The notes: generated by a model from the letters alone, not told the origin. Shown: positions 36,264 to 45,622, counted from the first letter of the stretch. The stretch: DNA of 64,000 nt from Rhodanobacter denitrificans (GCF_000230695.2 NC_020541.1:1860001-1924000); one strand, 5' to 3'. Numbers and translations: made by a program.

Positions 36264-38249
36264 TCATTTTGCATCGGGAACCACTTCCTGGGCTCCCTGG
36301 GGTGACGGCAAGGGCTGGCGGCCACGACGGATGTTGAACACGAACCCGACAGCCAGTAGCACCAGAATTGCCAACTGGGCCAGCAAGGATTGCCAGGTCG
36401 GATAGATGCCCAGCAGTTCGATATGCGGCACCGGGGCGACGCTCACCGCCACCCAGCCGGCCTCCTGCAGGGCGGCGACGCCCTTGCCGGTCAGTACGAC
36501 AGCAAGCACAGCGATCAGCACGGAACTGGCGGAGAAGAACGTACCGATCGGCAGCCGATGACTGGTGCGCAACAGCACCCAGGCGATCAACCCCAGCGCC
36601 GCCGCACCGGCGGCGATACCGCCGAGCAGCCACACTTCCTGGCCGTCATTCCAAAGGGCGGCATAGAACAGGATGCTCTCGAACACCTCGCGATACACCG
36701 AGATGAAGGCCAGCCCGAACAAGAACCAGGCGGAACGTCGGTTGAGCGCGGCAGCCATCTTTTCCTTCAGATACGCCTGCCAGCGACCGCCGATACTTTT
36801 CTGGTGCATCCACAGACCGACCCCAAGGAGCACGAACGCCGCAAACAGCGACGACAGCCCCTCGGTCAACTCACGGCCAGCGCCACTGATGGAAATGGCA
36901 TAGCTGGCAATGGCCCAGGTAACGCCGCCGGCGACCAACGCAAGGCTCCAGCCGGCATGCACGTAGCGCCGTGCTTCGGGTCGCGCAGCCTTGCGCAGGA
37001 AGGCGAGTAACGCGACCACGACCAGCAGGGCTTCCAGACCCTCTCGTACCAAGATGGTGAAAGCCCCCAGGAAAGTGGCGGCGGCATCGCCAGCAGCATC
37101 GCTAGTGACTTCTTGCGCACGCAGCAGCAGGCCATCGACCTCATCGGACTGTTTCGCCACCGATGCCACCGAGGTGCTGCTCGTCAGTGCGGTGCGATAG
37201 GCACCCATCGCCGTTTCAAGCTGAGCGCGCAGCGCGCCGTCCCGTGCGTTGAGTTGCGGTTCGACCGGCTCCACGCCATCGAGGTAGGCGGACAGTGCCA
37301 GTTGGGTGGCTTGCGTCTTCGCTCCGGCACGATAAGCCGTCAGGCTCGCCGCCAGTCGCGCGCGCGCCAACGGGATGCCCGCCAACGCCTGCTGATGAAT
37401 GACGTCGGGGTGTGCCCGCAAATAGCCCACGATCGCCCGGGCACGCTCCGCACCGAGGGTAGGTGTCAGCTGCGCGACGCGCACACGCGACAATTCCTTC
37501 AAGTCGGCGATCTGTGCACGGGCGGCGGTGTCGTGTTGCCAGGTATCAGCGCCAGTGGCGGATTCCTGGGTGTAAGCCAGCGAACCCACGTAGTAAGCCA
37601 GTGCCCAGCGGTCGTCGGACGACAGCTGCTGCGCGTAGCTCGCCATCGGCGTGCCTTCCACACCTTGGCTGATCACCTCGTACAACGACAACGCGCTGCG
37701 CTGATCCGCCCGCGTCTGGTCGGTGAAGTTCACCGGGTGGGGCGACAGTTGCAGGCCGGCCGGACCATCGCCATGGCCGGTCGCTCCATGACAGGCGGCG
37801 CACCGGTTCTGATAGAGCGTCGCCCCACGCGCCAGATCGGGGGCGTGTTCTGGAGCGGTCGGCACCGGATACGCTTGCAGCAACGCATCGGCCAGCGCGT
37901 GCGCTTGCGTCGCCACTTGGGCTGGCGCCGCCTTGGCATCGACCGAGGCCACCAATGTATCGGCCTGCTTCATGAGTGCGGGCGTGGTCGCGGTCGGTGG
38001 CAACGCGTCGATGCGCGATCGAGTCGTCGCCGTGAATTCCCGCATCTCGGCGTACTCGGACGCGCTGATCACCGCGCCATCCTTCACCGCACCAGCGTAG
38101 TCGGTCGCCAGGTAATCCAGCATCTGCCACGTTTGTGGAACGGTCGTAGTGGCATCCTGAGCCATCACCGTAAAGGTCGTCACACCGCACAGGAGTAGCG
38201 CCGCTATGGACAGTTTGCGCAAGGCACTGCGAATAAGAGTCGTTATCAT
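36264..38249 (-). CDS. Cytochrome c / FTR1-type permease fusion
   Basis: The 661-residue protein has a signal peptide and a helical spacer. A cytochrome c domain follows with the haem motif CAACHG near residue 150 and Met ligand candidates (GTPMASYAQQL). A coupling helical region precedes an FTR1-type seven-helix iron permease from about 400. The two REGLE/RExxE-type motifs are REGLEALLVV near 408 and REVFESILF near 526. This layout is found in bacterial FTR1 permeases that oxidise Fe(II) before uptake. It heads a unit with the short CDF and PAP2 genes. Its upstream region holds a weak AT-rich Fur-box-like stretch. Confidence 0.88.
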   Translation of the reverse strand: MITTLIRSALRKLSIAALLLCGVTTFTVMAQDATTTVPQTWQMLDYLATDYAGAVKDGAVISASEYAEMREFTATTRSRIDALPPTATTPALMKQADTLVASVDAKAAPAQVATQAHALADALLQAYPVPTAPEHAPDLARGATLYQNRCAACHGATGHGDGPAGLQLSPHPVNFTDQTRADQRSALSLYEVISQGVEGTPMASYAQQLSSDDRWALAYYVGSLAYTQESATGADTWQHDTAARAQIADLKELSRVRVAQLTPTLGAERARAIVGYLRAHPDVIHQQALAGIPLARARLAASLTAYRAGAKTQATQLALSAYLDGVEPVEPQLNARDGALRAQLETAMGAYRTALTSSTSVASVAKQSDEVDGLLLRAQEVTSDAAGDAAATFLGAFTILVREGLEALLVVVALLAFLRKAARPEARRYVHAGWSLALVAGGVTWAIASYAISISGAGRELTEGLSSLFAAFVLLGVGLWMHQKSIGGRWQAYLKEKMAAALNRRSAWFLFGLAFISVYREVFESILFYAALWNDGQEVWLLGGIAAGAAALGLIAWVLLRTSHRLPIGTFFSASSVLIAVLAVVLTGKGVAALQEAGWVAVSVAPVPHIELLGIYPTWQSLLAQLAILVLLAVGFVFNIRRGRQPLPSPQGAQEVVPDAK

Positions 38250-38355
38250 TAATGCATGGTACTCGCCCTTCGATCGTTCGTCAGCAGTTGCTCGCCAGAC
38301 AATGTTCTCGTTACCAAACGTGCCCCTCGCGTCGCAACGAACTCAACCCTGACGG

Positions 38356-38817
38356 TTAATTCGTTGCTTTCCGGCTCGTCCCCGCCAAATCTTCCAGAAT
38401 TGGACAATCCGGATGATTATCGCCATGGCAGCGCCGGGCCAGATCCGTGAGCGTGGCGCGCATGGATTCCATTTCGCGGATCTTCTGTTCCAGTGCCCTG
38501 GCGTGTTGCAGCGCCAATTGCTTCACCTCGCTGCTCGCCCGTTGTCGATCGTCCCACAGACTTAGCAGTTGCTCGATTTCCTTGATCGAGAACCCCAAGG
38601 TTCGCGCACGTTTGATGAAGCGCAGGCGATGCAGATCGCTCTCGGCGTACAGGCGATAGCCGGCGAACGTGCGACCTGCGGTCGGCATGAGTCCGATCGA
38701 CTCGTAGTGACGAATCATCTTGGCGGTGACCGCGCTGGCGAGCGCGGCTTCGCCAATGGTGTGCAGTCCCAGAGCACGTGCATCGGCGGCTTCGGGGCGT
38801 AGCGCAGGACGTGGCAT
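38356..38817 (-). CDS. cueR: Copper-responsive regulator CueR
   Basis: The 153-residue MerR-family activator has an N-terminal HTH (HTIGEAALASAVTAKMIRHYES), a dimerisation helix, and the metal loop RRCHGDNHPDCPILEDL. The two cysteines are eight residues apart as in CueR Cys112/Cys120, so it senses Cu(I)/Ag(I). It lies 12 bases downstream of the P-type ATPase gene. It probably acts on the CueR-type sites at 41296-41382 and possibly on the cus promoter at 12031. The N-terminus is about 15 residues longer than usual, so a later start is possible. Confidence 0.92.
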   Translation of the reverse strand: MPRPALRPEAADARALGLHTIGEAALASAVTAKMIRHYESIGLMPTAGRTFAGYRLYAESDLHRLRFIKRARTLGFSIKEIEQLLSLWDDRQRASSEVKQLALQHARALEQKIREMESMRATLTDLARRCHGDNHPDCPILEDLAGTSRKATN

Positions 38818-38829
38818 CGGTGTCTCCAG

Positions 38830-41268
38830 TCATTCCTCGTGGGTATGGGGACGCCAGCGGCGCAGCAACAAGGTGTTGCCCACCACACTGACGCTGGACA
38901 GCGCCATCGCGGCCCCAGCGATCATCGGATTGAGCATGCCCAGGGCAGCCAAAGGTATGCCGATTGCGTTGTAGATGAAGGCCCAGAATAGATTCTGACG
39001 GATCTTGCGCGTGGTACGCCTCGAAATCTCGATTGCATCAGCAATCAGGCGCGGGTCGCTGCGCATCAGGGTCACCCCGGCGGTTTCCATCGCCACATCG
39101 GTGCCGGACCCCATCGCAAAGCCGACGGCGGCTGCGGCAAGCGCCGGCGCATCGTTGATGCCATCACCGACCATCGCGACATGGTCGCCGGCATCGGTAA
39201 GCGCTGTGACAGCCTGCGCCTTCTGTTCGGGCAGCGTATCGGCAATCACAGTGTCGATACCCAGTTCGGTGGCGATGGCCTCGGCGGCGGCGCGGCGGTC
39301 ACCGGAGATCATGACCGTGCGCAAGCCGAGTGCATGCAGCTGGTCGACGGCCTCGCGCGCTGTCGTGCGCGGCGCATCGCGAAAGGTGAGAACGCCGCGC
39401 ACCACGGTGCCTGTCGCACTGCGCTCGGCCAGCCACGCGGTAGTTTGCGCGCTGGCGTCTAGCCCAAGGCCGATGCGTTCCATCACGCTGCGATCCACAC
39501 CCAACTCGTCCATCCAGCGTTCGCTACCCAGAACGAGTTCGCGCCCTGCCACGTCACCACGCACACCACGACCGACCACGGCCGCCACCTTCGTCGCTGG
39601 CACGATGCGGCGCTGACCGTCCGTCGCTGCCTGCAGCACGGCCTTTGACAGCGGATGCTCGCTGCCGGCCTGCAGACTGGCGGCATCGTCCAACAGCGCG
39701 TTGTCGTCGCCACGGATCGCGAGGCGTTGCACCAACGTCGGGCGACCTTCGGTCAGAGTGCCGGTCTTGTCGAAGGCGACCACGGTGACCGACCGCGCGA
39801 CCTCAAGCACCTCGGCGTCCTTGATCAGGATGCCTGCGCGAGCAGCCACCCCGGTACCGGTCATGATCGCGGTGGGCGTGGCCAGACCCAAGGCACAGGG
39901 ACAGGCGATGACCAGCACGGCCACCGCATTGAGGATCGCGCGACTCCAATCGCCGGTACTCACACCCCATGCGAGCAGGGTGATGAGTGCCAAGACGATG
40001 ACGACAGGTACGAAGACTGCGCTCACACGATCCACGATGCGCTGGATCGGCGCCTTCTTGGCCTGGGCGTCCTCCACGGCACGAATGATCCGCGCCAGTC
40101 GGCTCTGGGCGCCGACTGCCTCCGTAGCCAGCACGAGCCGGCCTTCACCGTTGATCGCACCACCAATGACGGCATCGCCCGTGTGTTTGGCCACCGGCAT
40201 GCTTTCCCCGGTAATGAGTGACTCGTCGACTTGTGAGATGCCTTCGAGCACAAGACCGTCGACCGGAATGCGTTCACCGGGAAGCACGACGACCACATCG
40301 TCCACGCGAATCATCTCCAACGGTACCCAGATTTCCTGATCGCCTTCGCGCCGACGCGCCTGCTCGGGGCGCAAGGACTGCAGGGCGCGAATCGCTTCGG
40401 TGGTCTGTCGCTTGGCTCGCGCCTCCAGCCATTTGCCCAGCAGGATCAGGGTAATCAGTACGGCGGAGGCCTCGAAATACAGCGGCGCGTGATTGACGCC
40501 GATACCATCGCGTAGCAAATGAAAGACGCTAAGACCGTAGGCAGCCGACGTGCCCATGGCCACCAGCAGGTCCATGTTGCCAGTGCGTGCCCGCACTGCC
40601 TTGTACGCCGCCCGGTAAAACCGGGCACCCAACCAAAATTGCACGGGCGTGGCCAACAGCCACTCCAGCCAGCCGGGCAGCATCAGGTGAATACCTAATG
40701 GCATGGCCAGCATCGGTGCCATCAATGGCAGCGATAGCATCGTGGCCCAGATCAGGTGACGACGCTCTTTGGCGGCACCGGCGGACTTCGTCGGAGTCGG
40801 TACGGAAGATGACTCCGCATCCGCGATGTTGGCCTGGTAACCGGCGTCCACGATCGCCTTGATCAACAAGGCGGCATCGGTCCCCGCGTTGATCATGACG
40901 GCAGCCCGTTCGGTGGCCAGGTTGACGCTGCTCGCGATGACCCCCGGCACTGCACGCAGGGCGCGTTCGACGCGTCCCACACAGGACGCGCAGGTCATGC
41001 CTTCAATCCGCAGCGCCACCGAGTCGATGGCAGCCTCGTAACCGGCGGCTGCCACGGCAGCGTGGAGGGCCGGCAACGCCTGCGGCGTGGATGTCCGCAC
41101 CGTCGCCTGCTCGGTGGAGAGGTTCACCGTCGCATCGATCGTCCCGGCCACCGCCTTCAGGGCCCGCTCGACGCGCCCGACGCAAGAGGCGCACGTCATT
41201 CCGACAATACCGAAGCGGACAATGGATGGCGTGTCTGGAGAGGAAAGTGGTGTGGCGTGAGTGTTCAT
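38830..41268 (-). CDS. copA: Copper-exporting P1B-type ATPase with two HMA domains
   Basis: The 812-residue Cu(I) ATPase has two N-terminal HMA domains, each with [15 protein letters not shown] (near residues 23 and 92). The core follows with CPC in [16 protein letters not shown] near 456, DKTGT near 500, HP in SEHPLSK and GDGIND near 700. It pumps Cu(I) to the periplasm. The gene is driven by the minus-strand CueR-type promoter, with cueR immediately downstream and copZ divergent. This classical domain plan contrasts with the YHS-type copper ATPase at 9614. Confidence 0.95.
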   Translation of the reverse strand: MNTHATPLSSPDTPSIVRFGIVGMTCASCVGRVERALKAVAGTIDATVNLSTEQATVRTSTPQALPALHAAVAAAGYEAAIDSVALRIEGMTCASCVGRVERALRAVPGVIASSVNLATERAAVMINAGTDAALLIKAIVDAGYQANIADAESSSVPTPTKSAGAAKERRHLIWATMLSLPLMAPMLAMPLGIHLMLPGWLEWLLATPVQFWLGARFYRAAYKAVRARTGNMDLLVAMGTSAAYGLSVFHLLRDGIGVNHAPLYFEASAVLITLILLGKWLEARAKRQTTEAIRALQSLRPEQARRREGDQEIWVPLEMIRVDDVVVVLPGERIPVDGLVLEGISQVDESLITGESMPVAKHTGDAVIGGAINGEGRLVLATEAVGAQSRLARIIRAVEDAQAKKAPIQRIVDRVSAVFVPVVIVLALITLLAWGVSTGDWSRAILNAVAVLVIACPCALGLATPTAIMTGTGVAARAGILIKDAEVLEVARSVTVVAFDKTGTLTEGRPTLVQRLAIRGDDNALLDDAASLQAGSEHPLSKAVLQAATDGQRRIVPATKVAAVVGRGVRGDVAGRELVLGSERWMDELGVDRSVMERIGLGLDASAQTTAWLAERSATGTVVRGVLTFRDAPRTTAREAVDQLHALGLRTVMISGDRRAAAEAIATELGIDTVIADTLPEQKAQAVTALTDAGDHVAMVGDGINDAPALAAAAVGFAMGSGTDVAMETAGVTLMRSDPRLIADAIEISRRTTRKIRQNLFWAFIYNAIGIPLAALGMLNPMIAGAAMALSSVSVVGNTLLLRRWRPHTHEE

Positions 41269-41295
41269 GAGGAGGAACTCCCGAGAGGGAGCGCC

Positions 41296-41326
41296 ATCAT
41301 GATGTCTCCCATCATGGGAAGGTCAA
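41296..41326 (-). promoter_or_regulatory. CueR-type promoter for the copper ATPase
   Basis: On the minus strand TTGACC (complement of 41321-41326) and CATGAT (complement of 41296-41301) are 19 bases apart. The spacer includes the perfect dyad TCCCAT-C-ATGGGA (41307-41319). Together with TTGACCTTCCCA, this is the classical layout of CueR-activated promoters. Confidence 0.75.
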
Positions 41327-41351
41327 GCATGCCGGCTGAAAGCGCTGAGGC

Positions 41352-41382
41352 TTGACCTTCCCACCATGGCAAGCCTCATTCT
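41352..41382 (+). promoter_or_regulatory. CueR-type promoter for copZ
   Basis: On the plus strand TTGACC (41352-41357) and CATTCT (41377-41382) are 19 bases apart. The dyad CTTCCCA-CCA-TGGCAAG (41357-41373, one mismatch) lies in the spacer. It shares the TTGACCTTCCCA start with the opposite promoter 25 bases away, so the two units form a divergent copper-inducible pair. Confidence 0.7.
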
Positions 41383-41422
41383 TTTCCCCACTGGCAGCCT
41401 GCCTGACGATGGAGAGATCACC

Positions 41423-41671
41423 ATGCAATTTTCAGTCGACAACATGACCTGCGGACACTGTGTCCGAGCCATCACCGCCGCCTTGCAAGACCTCGATGCC
41501 CACGCCAAGGTCGATGTTGATCTGCTGAGCGGAAGGGTTCAGACAGAAGGTCGTTTTACTTCGGCGGCCGCCGTCGCGGCGATGGAAGCGGCGGGCTATC
41601 ACGCAACGTCTGAGATCAGCAGTCAGGCTCCGTCGACCTCCGAATCGTGCTGCGGGCACTGTCACACATGA
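41423..41671 (+). CDS. copZ: Copper chaperone CopZ-like (HMA) protein
   Basis: The 82-residue HMA-domain protein has the metal site NMTCGHC near residue 8 and a ferredoxin-like fold. The tail carries an extra Cys/His cluster (ESCCGHCHT) not usual for CopZ. It likely carries Cu(I) to the ATPases. The start at 41423 follows GGAGAG; the earlier in-frame ATG at 41366 lies inside the promoter spacer. Confidence 0.85.
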   Translation: MQFSVDNMTCGHCVRAITAALQDLDAHAKVDVDLLSGRVQTEGRFTSAAAVAAMEAAGYHATSEISSQAPSTSESCCGHCHT

Positions 41672-41765
41672 CCATGGAAGCAAGCTGATGTTGGATGGGG
41701 CGATATCAGCTGACGGGCTCCGCAGCCTTTGCCTGATAGACCCGAGGGAGCGCCGCTATGGAGCG

Positions 41766-41872
41766 ATGCGTCTTGTCATTGTGGAAGACGATATCGCGAT
41801 CAGCACACTCCTCGGCGATGTATTCACCCAACGAGGTGATGCGACCGTCAGTACCGAGACAGCGCGTACGCT
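41766..41872 (+). pseudogene. Truncated response-regulator receiver fragment
   Basis: MRLVIVEDDIAISTLLGDVF starts like an OmpR-type receiver domain, with the acidic pair (EDD) and first helix. After about 35 residues the frame leaves the family and runs antisense into the VIT gene. It is the 5' end of a lost regulator gene of the CopR/CzcR kind, left by a rearrangement. The phosphoacceptor Asp and the DNA-binding domain are absent. Confidence 0.65.
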
Positions 41873-41881
41873 TGGCTTCAG

Positions 41882-42589
41882 TTATCCGCCAACCCCGAAC
41901 ACCGAGCCGACGATTTTGCCGACGCCAGCGGTAACGCCCATCGCAAGCATCCCCCAAAAACTAATGCGCCATGCACCCCGGACCATATTCGCCCCACCGG
42001 CATACGCTGCCAAACCGCCTAGTAGCGTAAGCAAGATCAGCGAAGTGGCCGCCACCAGTACGATCAACATTTCCGTGGGCGCGAGGGCGACCACCAGCAA
42101 CGGCAATGCAGCGCCCGCAAAGAAGCTGAGCCCCGAGGCCAACGCGGCTTGCAATGGGCGTGCCTTGAGCGTCTCGGTGATACCCAACTCGTCGCGCGCA
42201 TGGGCATCCAACGCGTTGTGACTCATCAATTGAGCTGCGACTTGGCTGGCCAAGTTGGGATCAAGTCCACGCTTGGCATAGATCGCGGCCAGCTCCCTGT
42301 GCTCACCATCATCGTCATTACGCAAATGTTGACGTTCGCGGTTCAATTCAGCCTTTTCCGTATCGGCTTGTGAGTGAACGGAGACGTATTCACCGGCGGC
42401 CATGGACATCGAGCCGGCCACCAATCCCGCCATACCGGCAACTAGGATCGCTGTGTGAGTGGCTTGTGCCGAGGCAACACCCAGCACGAGGCTTGCGGTC
42501 GAAAGAATTCCATCATCCGCACCCAGGACAGCCGCGCGCAGCCACCCGCTGCGGCCGATTCGATGTTTGTCAGAACTCTGCAAGGGCAT
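41882..42589 (-). CDS. VIT-family Fe/Mn transporter
   Basis: The 235-residue membrane protein of the VIT1/CCC1 family has the signature start LRAAVLGADDGILSTASLVLGVASA, the second helix SMSMAAGEYVSV with its metal-site Met/Glu, and a cytoplasmic acidic/His loop. These proteins move Fe or Mn out of the cytoplasm. It lies 33 bases downstream of the MFS exporter on the same strand. It is full length for the family. Confidence 0.88.
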   Translation of the reverse strand: MPLQSSDKHRIGRSGWLRAAVLGADDGILSTASLVLGVASAQATHTAILVAGMAGLVAGSMSMAAGEYVSVHSQADTEKAELNRERQHLRNDDDGEHRELAAIYAKRGLDPNLASQVAAQLMSHNALDAHARDELGITETLKARPLQAALASGLSFFAGAALPLLVVALAPTEMLIVLVAATSLILLTLLGGLAAYAGGANMVRGAWRISFWGMLAMGVTAGVGKIVGSVFGVGG

Positions 42590-42622
42590 TTGCGGTCATT
42601 CTCCCTGTTGGCGGCGCTTTCT

Positions 42623-43960
42623 TCATTTCGGTGAGGGCCAATGCGGATGCATGTCGTCGATGACATATGGATGGGCATGCACATGCCCGGAGGCCACTTC
42701 GCCTGAGGTCAGGTGGGAATGATCGAGCGGCAGATCGTCGTGATGATGGATGAGCACCTCGGGATCGCGCGACGGCCATAGCAGGAAACCCGCGACCACC
42801 GCCATGACCACGATGACTGCCATCGATGCGGCGCCCCACGCTGGCGATGACAAGGTGCCCAGCCAGCCTGCCAGGGGATACATCAACAGCCAGCAGGCGT
42901 GGGACAGGGAAAATTGCGCGGCAAACAAGGCCGGTCGATCCTCGGCGTTACCCGAACGCTTCAGCAAACGGCCGCCCGGAGTGAGTATGGCGGCGTAGCC
43001 AGCGCCGATCAGCCCCCATGCGGCGGCGATCAACCATCGACGTTCCGCCACCGGAACCAGTGAAGCGAGCGCCGCGAAGAGCACCAGACCCAAGCCGGCC
43101 AGCACGGCACCACTCAGCATCACGCTCCGATCGGGCCAGCGTTTGAGCAAGCGTGGCAGGCTGAGCGCCGCCACCATCGAGAAGCCGCCGAATACCGCGG
43201 TGGTCAACGCCACGTCGCGATTGTTGCCGCCCAGCCAGTCGCGCACATAGATGACGGTGTTGACGATGACCAGTGAACCGGCGGCCGCCTCGGCGAAACT
43301 CAGGCACAGCATGCCGCGCAACCTTGGCGTGGCGAGGTAGCGGCGCATGCCGGCCAACACTTTGGGCCGTACCGCCGCCAGCGCGAGCCGACGCGGGAGT
43401 GGAATGGTCGCCACCAAGGCCGCGGAACTGACGAAGCCGAGCAAGGTGAAGCCGAACAATCCACGGAAACTGATCACCCCCAGCAGCAGTGCCGCCAGCA
43501 GCGGGCTGAGCAGGTTTTCCAGATCGTAGGCCAGGCGCGACAGCGACAGCGCGCGGGTGTACTGCGCCTCATCGGTCAGCACTTCGGGGATGGTGGCCTG
43601 GAAGGTCGGGGTGAAGGCCGCCGAGCAAGTCTGCAAGACGGCGACCAGCACATAGATCTGCCACACAGCAGTGACCCATGGCAGGCACAAGACCAGAACC
43701 GCCCGGATCAGATCCATGCTGACCAGAAAGGGTTTGCGCGGCCACCGCGCGGTGTATGCGGTGGCCAGCGGCGCGACCAGCACATAGACCGCCATCTTGA
43801 TGCCCAGCGCCGTGCCGAGCACCACCGAGGCGCGGTCACCGGCGAGGTCATAAGCCAGCAGACCCAACGCTACGGTCATCAAACCGGTGCCGATCAGCGA
43901 GGTGGCCTGTGCCGCAAACAGGTGCCGATAGACGCGATCGGTAAGGACTTCAAACAGCAT
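42623..43960 (-). CDS. MFS exporter with His-rich tail (NreB-like)
   Basis: The 445-residue major facilitator has twelve predicted helices. The cytoplasmic tail is strongly His/Asp-rich (HHHDDLPLDHSHL, GHVHAHPYVIDDMHPHWP). This combination is typical of NreB-type nickel exporters, where the His tail binds metal. The start at 43960 (MLFEVLTDRVYRHLF) is chosen because it begins the first helix normally; longer frames have no ribosome-binding site. It is followed by the VIT gene. Nickel as substrate is an inference, supported by the RcnR-like sensor at 50601. Confidence 0.75.
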   Translation of the reverse strand: MLFEVLTDRVYRHLFAAQATSLIGTGLMTVALGLLAYDLAGDRASVVLGTALGIKMAVYVLVAPLATAYTARWPRKPFLVSMDLIRAVLVLCLPWVTAVWQIYVLVAVLQTCSAAFTPTFQATIPEVLTDEAQYTRALSLSRLAYDLENLLSPLLAALLLGVISFRGLFGFTLLGFVSSAALVATIPLPRRLALAAVRPKVLAGMRRYLATPRLRGMLCLSFAEAAAGSLVIVNTVIYVRDWLGGNNRDVALTTAVFGGFSMVAALSLPRLLKRWPDRSVMLSGAVLAGLGLVLFAALASLVPVAERRWLIAAAWGLIGAGYAAILTPGGRLLKRSGNAEDRPALFAAQFSLSHACWLLMYPLAGWLGTLSSPAWGAASMAVIVVMAVVAGFLLWPSRDPEVLIHHHDDLPLDHSHLTSGEVASGHVHAHPYVIDDMHPHWPSPK

Positions 43961-44063
43961 GCATGGCTCCAGTGGATAAGGAAGCTTGGCGCCGTCGGAA
44001 TTCGCCAAGCAAAAACCGCCGACCCGATGGAACTTCATTCGCCGGATCGGTCCGTCGTGCAGC

Positions 44064-45308
44064 TTACTCGTGGGCCAGCCCCCAGATTCGGTGGGCGTCG
44101 ATGAGCAGGCGATAGTACGCACGCAGGGCGGTAACGCGCGCGTCAAGAGCCGCTTCCGAGGCTTGCAGCGATTGCCGGCGAGCCAGCAGCAAGGTCTGCA
44201 CGTCGGCTTCCCCCAGCGTATAGGCGCGCTGGGTCAGCCGCGCGGTATCGGCCGCATGGCGCGCGCCTTTCGTAGCCAGTTGCCAGCGCGCGTGGTTGCC
44301 GCTGGCATCGGCATAGGCCTCGGCGATTTCGGTCTCGACGACCCTTTGCTGGCGATCGCGGGCGGCGGTCGCCGCGTCCACGGCGGTCAGAGCCTGGCCG
44401 AGGCGTTCACGGCGATAGCCACCCGGCAACGGGATCGACACACTGACACCGATGATGCGTTCGCGACTGAACGCTTCGGAGGCGGTGAATACGCCGACCG
44501 TCGGATCAGGCAATCGGTCGGCGCGCGCGCGGTCAGCTTGCTGTTCCGCTTTGCGCATTTCCAGCTCGGCAATGCGCAACGGGTCGCTGCTGGCCATCAC
44601 CAGCTCATGCCATGCCTGTTCCGGCATGGCGACGGGTTGCGGTTCGCTGAGCGTAGGCAGACCCGACGGCACGTCCGGGAAACGGATTCGCAGCCGTGCT
44701 TGCGCCTTGGCCGCCTCGGCGCTGGCTTGCGCAAATCGTTGCTGAATTTCAACCAGATCGCCGGCGGCGACATTCACCTCCAGGCGCGATGCATCCCCCG
44801 CACGCTGCCGCGTCTTGGCCGCCTGCAGGTTGGACTGCGCAAACGTGGTTTGTTCGGCTATCAACTTCTTCGCGTGCTCGGTTTGCGCCCAAGCCATCCA
44901 CAGATCCAGCAGGCTGCGTGCCGCCTCATGGATCGCCTCACCCAGACGCGCCTGTGCCAGGTCGACTTCCACGTCGCCCAGCTGGCGATCCATCGCCTTC
45001 TTGCCGGGCAAGCGGATCGTGCGCTCCAGTTGCGCTGCCCATTCACGAGATGTGGGACCCGCTTCGTAACGACGTTGTTGCGAGGTCGCCTTGACCGTCC
45101 ATTCATGCGGCGAAGCACGCAACATGCCGGCCACGTGACCAGCACCGGCCATGTCCGCCAACGCTTCCTGCACCGCGGGGTCCTGCCGCAGCCAAACCTG
45201 CGCTGATTCGGTGGAGGGCAGATCGGTGGGCGTGGGCATGTCGACGTCCATCGCCGAGATCGAACAGGACGCCATGCCCAGTAAAAGCAAACTCCACCAG
45301 CGCTTCAT
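44064..45308 (-). CDS. TolC-family outer-membrane channel of the second HME operon
   Basis: The 414-residue TolC-family protein has a lipoprotein-like signal (LLLLGMASCSISAMD with a candidate lipid Cys) and two efflux repeats (SAQVWLRQDPAVQEALADM; VSVSIPLPGGYRRERLGQAL). It is the last gene of the operon, after the DUF3240 gene whose stop overlaps its start. The order here, adaptor then pump then small protein then channel, differs from the other two RND operons in the window. Confidence 0.83.
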   Translation of the reverse strand: MKRWWSLLLLGMASCSISAMDVDMPTPTDLPSTESAQVWLRQDPAVQEALADMAGAGHVAGMLRASPHEWTVKATSQQRRYEAGPTSREWAAQLERTIRLPGKKAMDRQLGDVEVDLAQARLGEAIHEAARSLLDLWMAWAQTEHAKKLIAEQTTFAQSNLQAAKTRQRAGDASRLEVNVAAGDLVEIQQRFAQASAEAAKAQARLRIRFPDVPSGLPTLSEPQPVAMPEQAWHELVMASSDPLRIAELEMRKAEQQADRARADRLPDPTVGVFTASEAFSRERIIGVSVSIPLPGGYRRERLGQALTAVDAATAARDRQQRVVETEIAEAYADASGNHARWQLATKGARHAADTARLTQRAYTLGEADVQTLLLARRQSLQASEAALDARVTALRAYYRLLIDAHRIWGLAHE

Positions 45309-45622
45309 GCGAGTTCTCCTTCCAGCGAAATCGGCGACACCCAATAACGAATACCGGTACCGGCGAAATCCGCGTGCAGCAGCTGCTGCAGGGATTCGCT
45401 TTCGGCCTTGGTCAGCAGAATTTGCACGTAGACCGAGCGACTGCGCCCGAGCACTTGTTCCAGCGGATTCAACAGGCCGCCGGCGGTTCCATGACTGAAG
45501 GTGGGCAGGCTGAAGAAGACCTCGTCGCCAAAATTGAGCAGCAACGTGTCGAGGAGTTTTTCTTCGATGTCCGTCGCACAAACCAGGGAAAAACTGCATT
45601 TATCGAACGTGGACTTATCCAT
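45305..45622 (-). CDS. DUF3240-type small protein in the RND operon
   Basis: The 105-residue protein of the DUF3240 type has a PII/CutA-like ferredoxin fold (CSFSLVCATDIEEKLLDTLL at the N-terminus; VYVQILLTKAESESLQQLL in the second half). Its start overlaps the end of the pump gene and its stop overlaps the channel start. It is the counterpart of the PII-like gene at 33632, in a different operon. It probably modulates or monitors the pump; this is inferred from position and fold. Confidence 0.75.
   Translation of the reverse strand: MDKSTFDKCSFSLVCATDIEEKLLDTLLLNFGDEVFFSLPTFSHGTAGGLLNPLEQVLGRSRSVYVQILLTKAESESLQQLLHADFAGTGIRYWVSPISLEGELA

Noticed and set aside
38230-38262. AT-rich ATTAATGATAA stretch as a Fur box before the FTR1 gene
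   Set aside because: Only part of the Fur consensus is present and it overlaps the start codon; too weak to list as a site.
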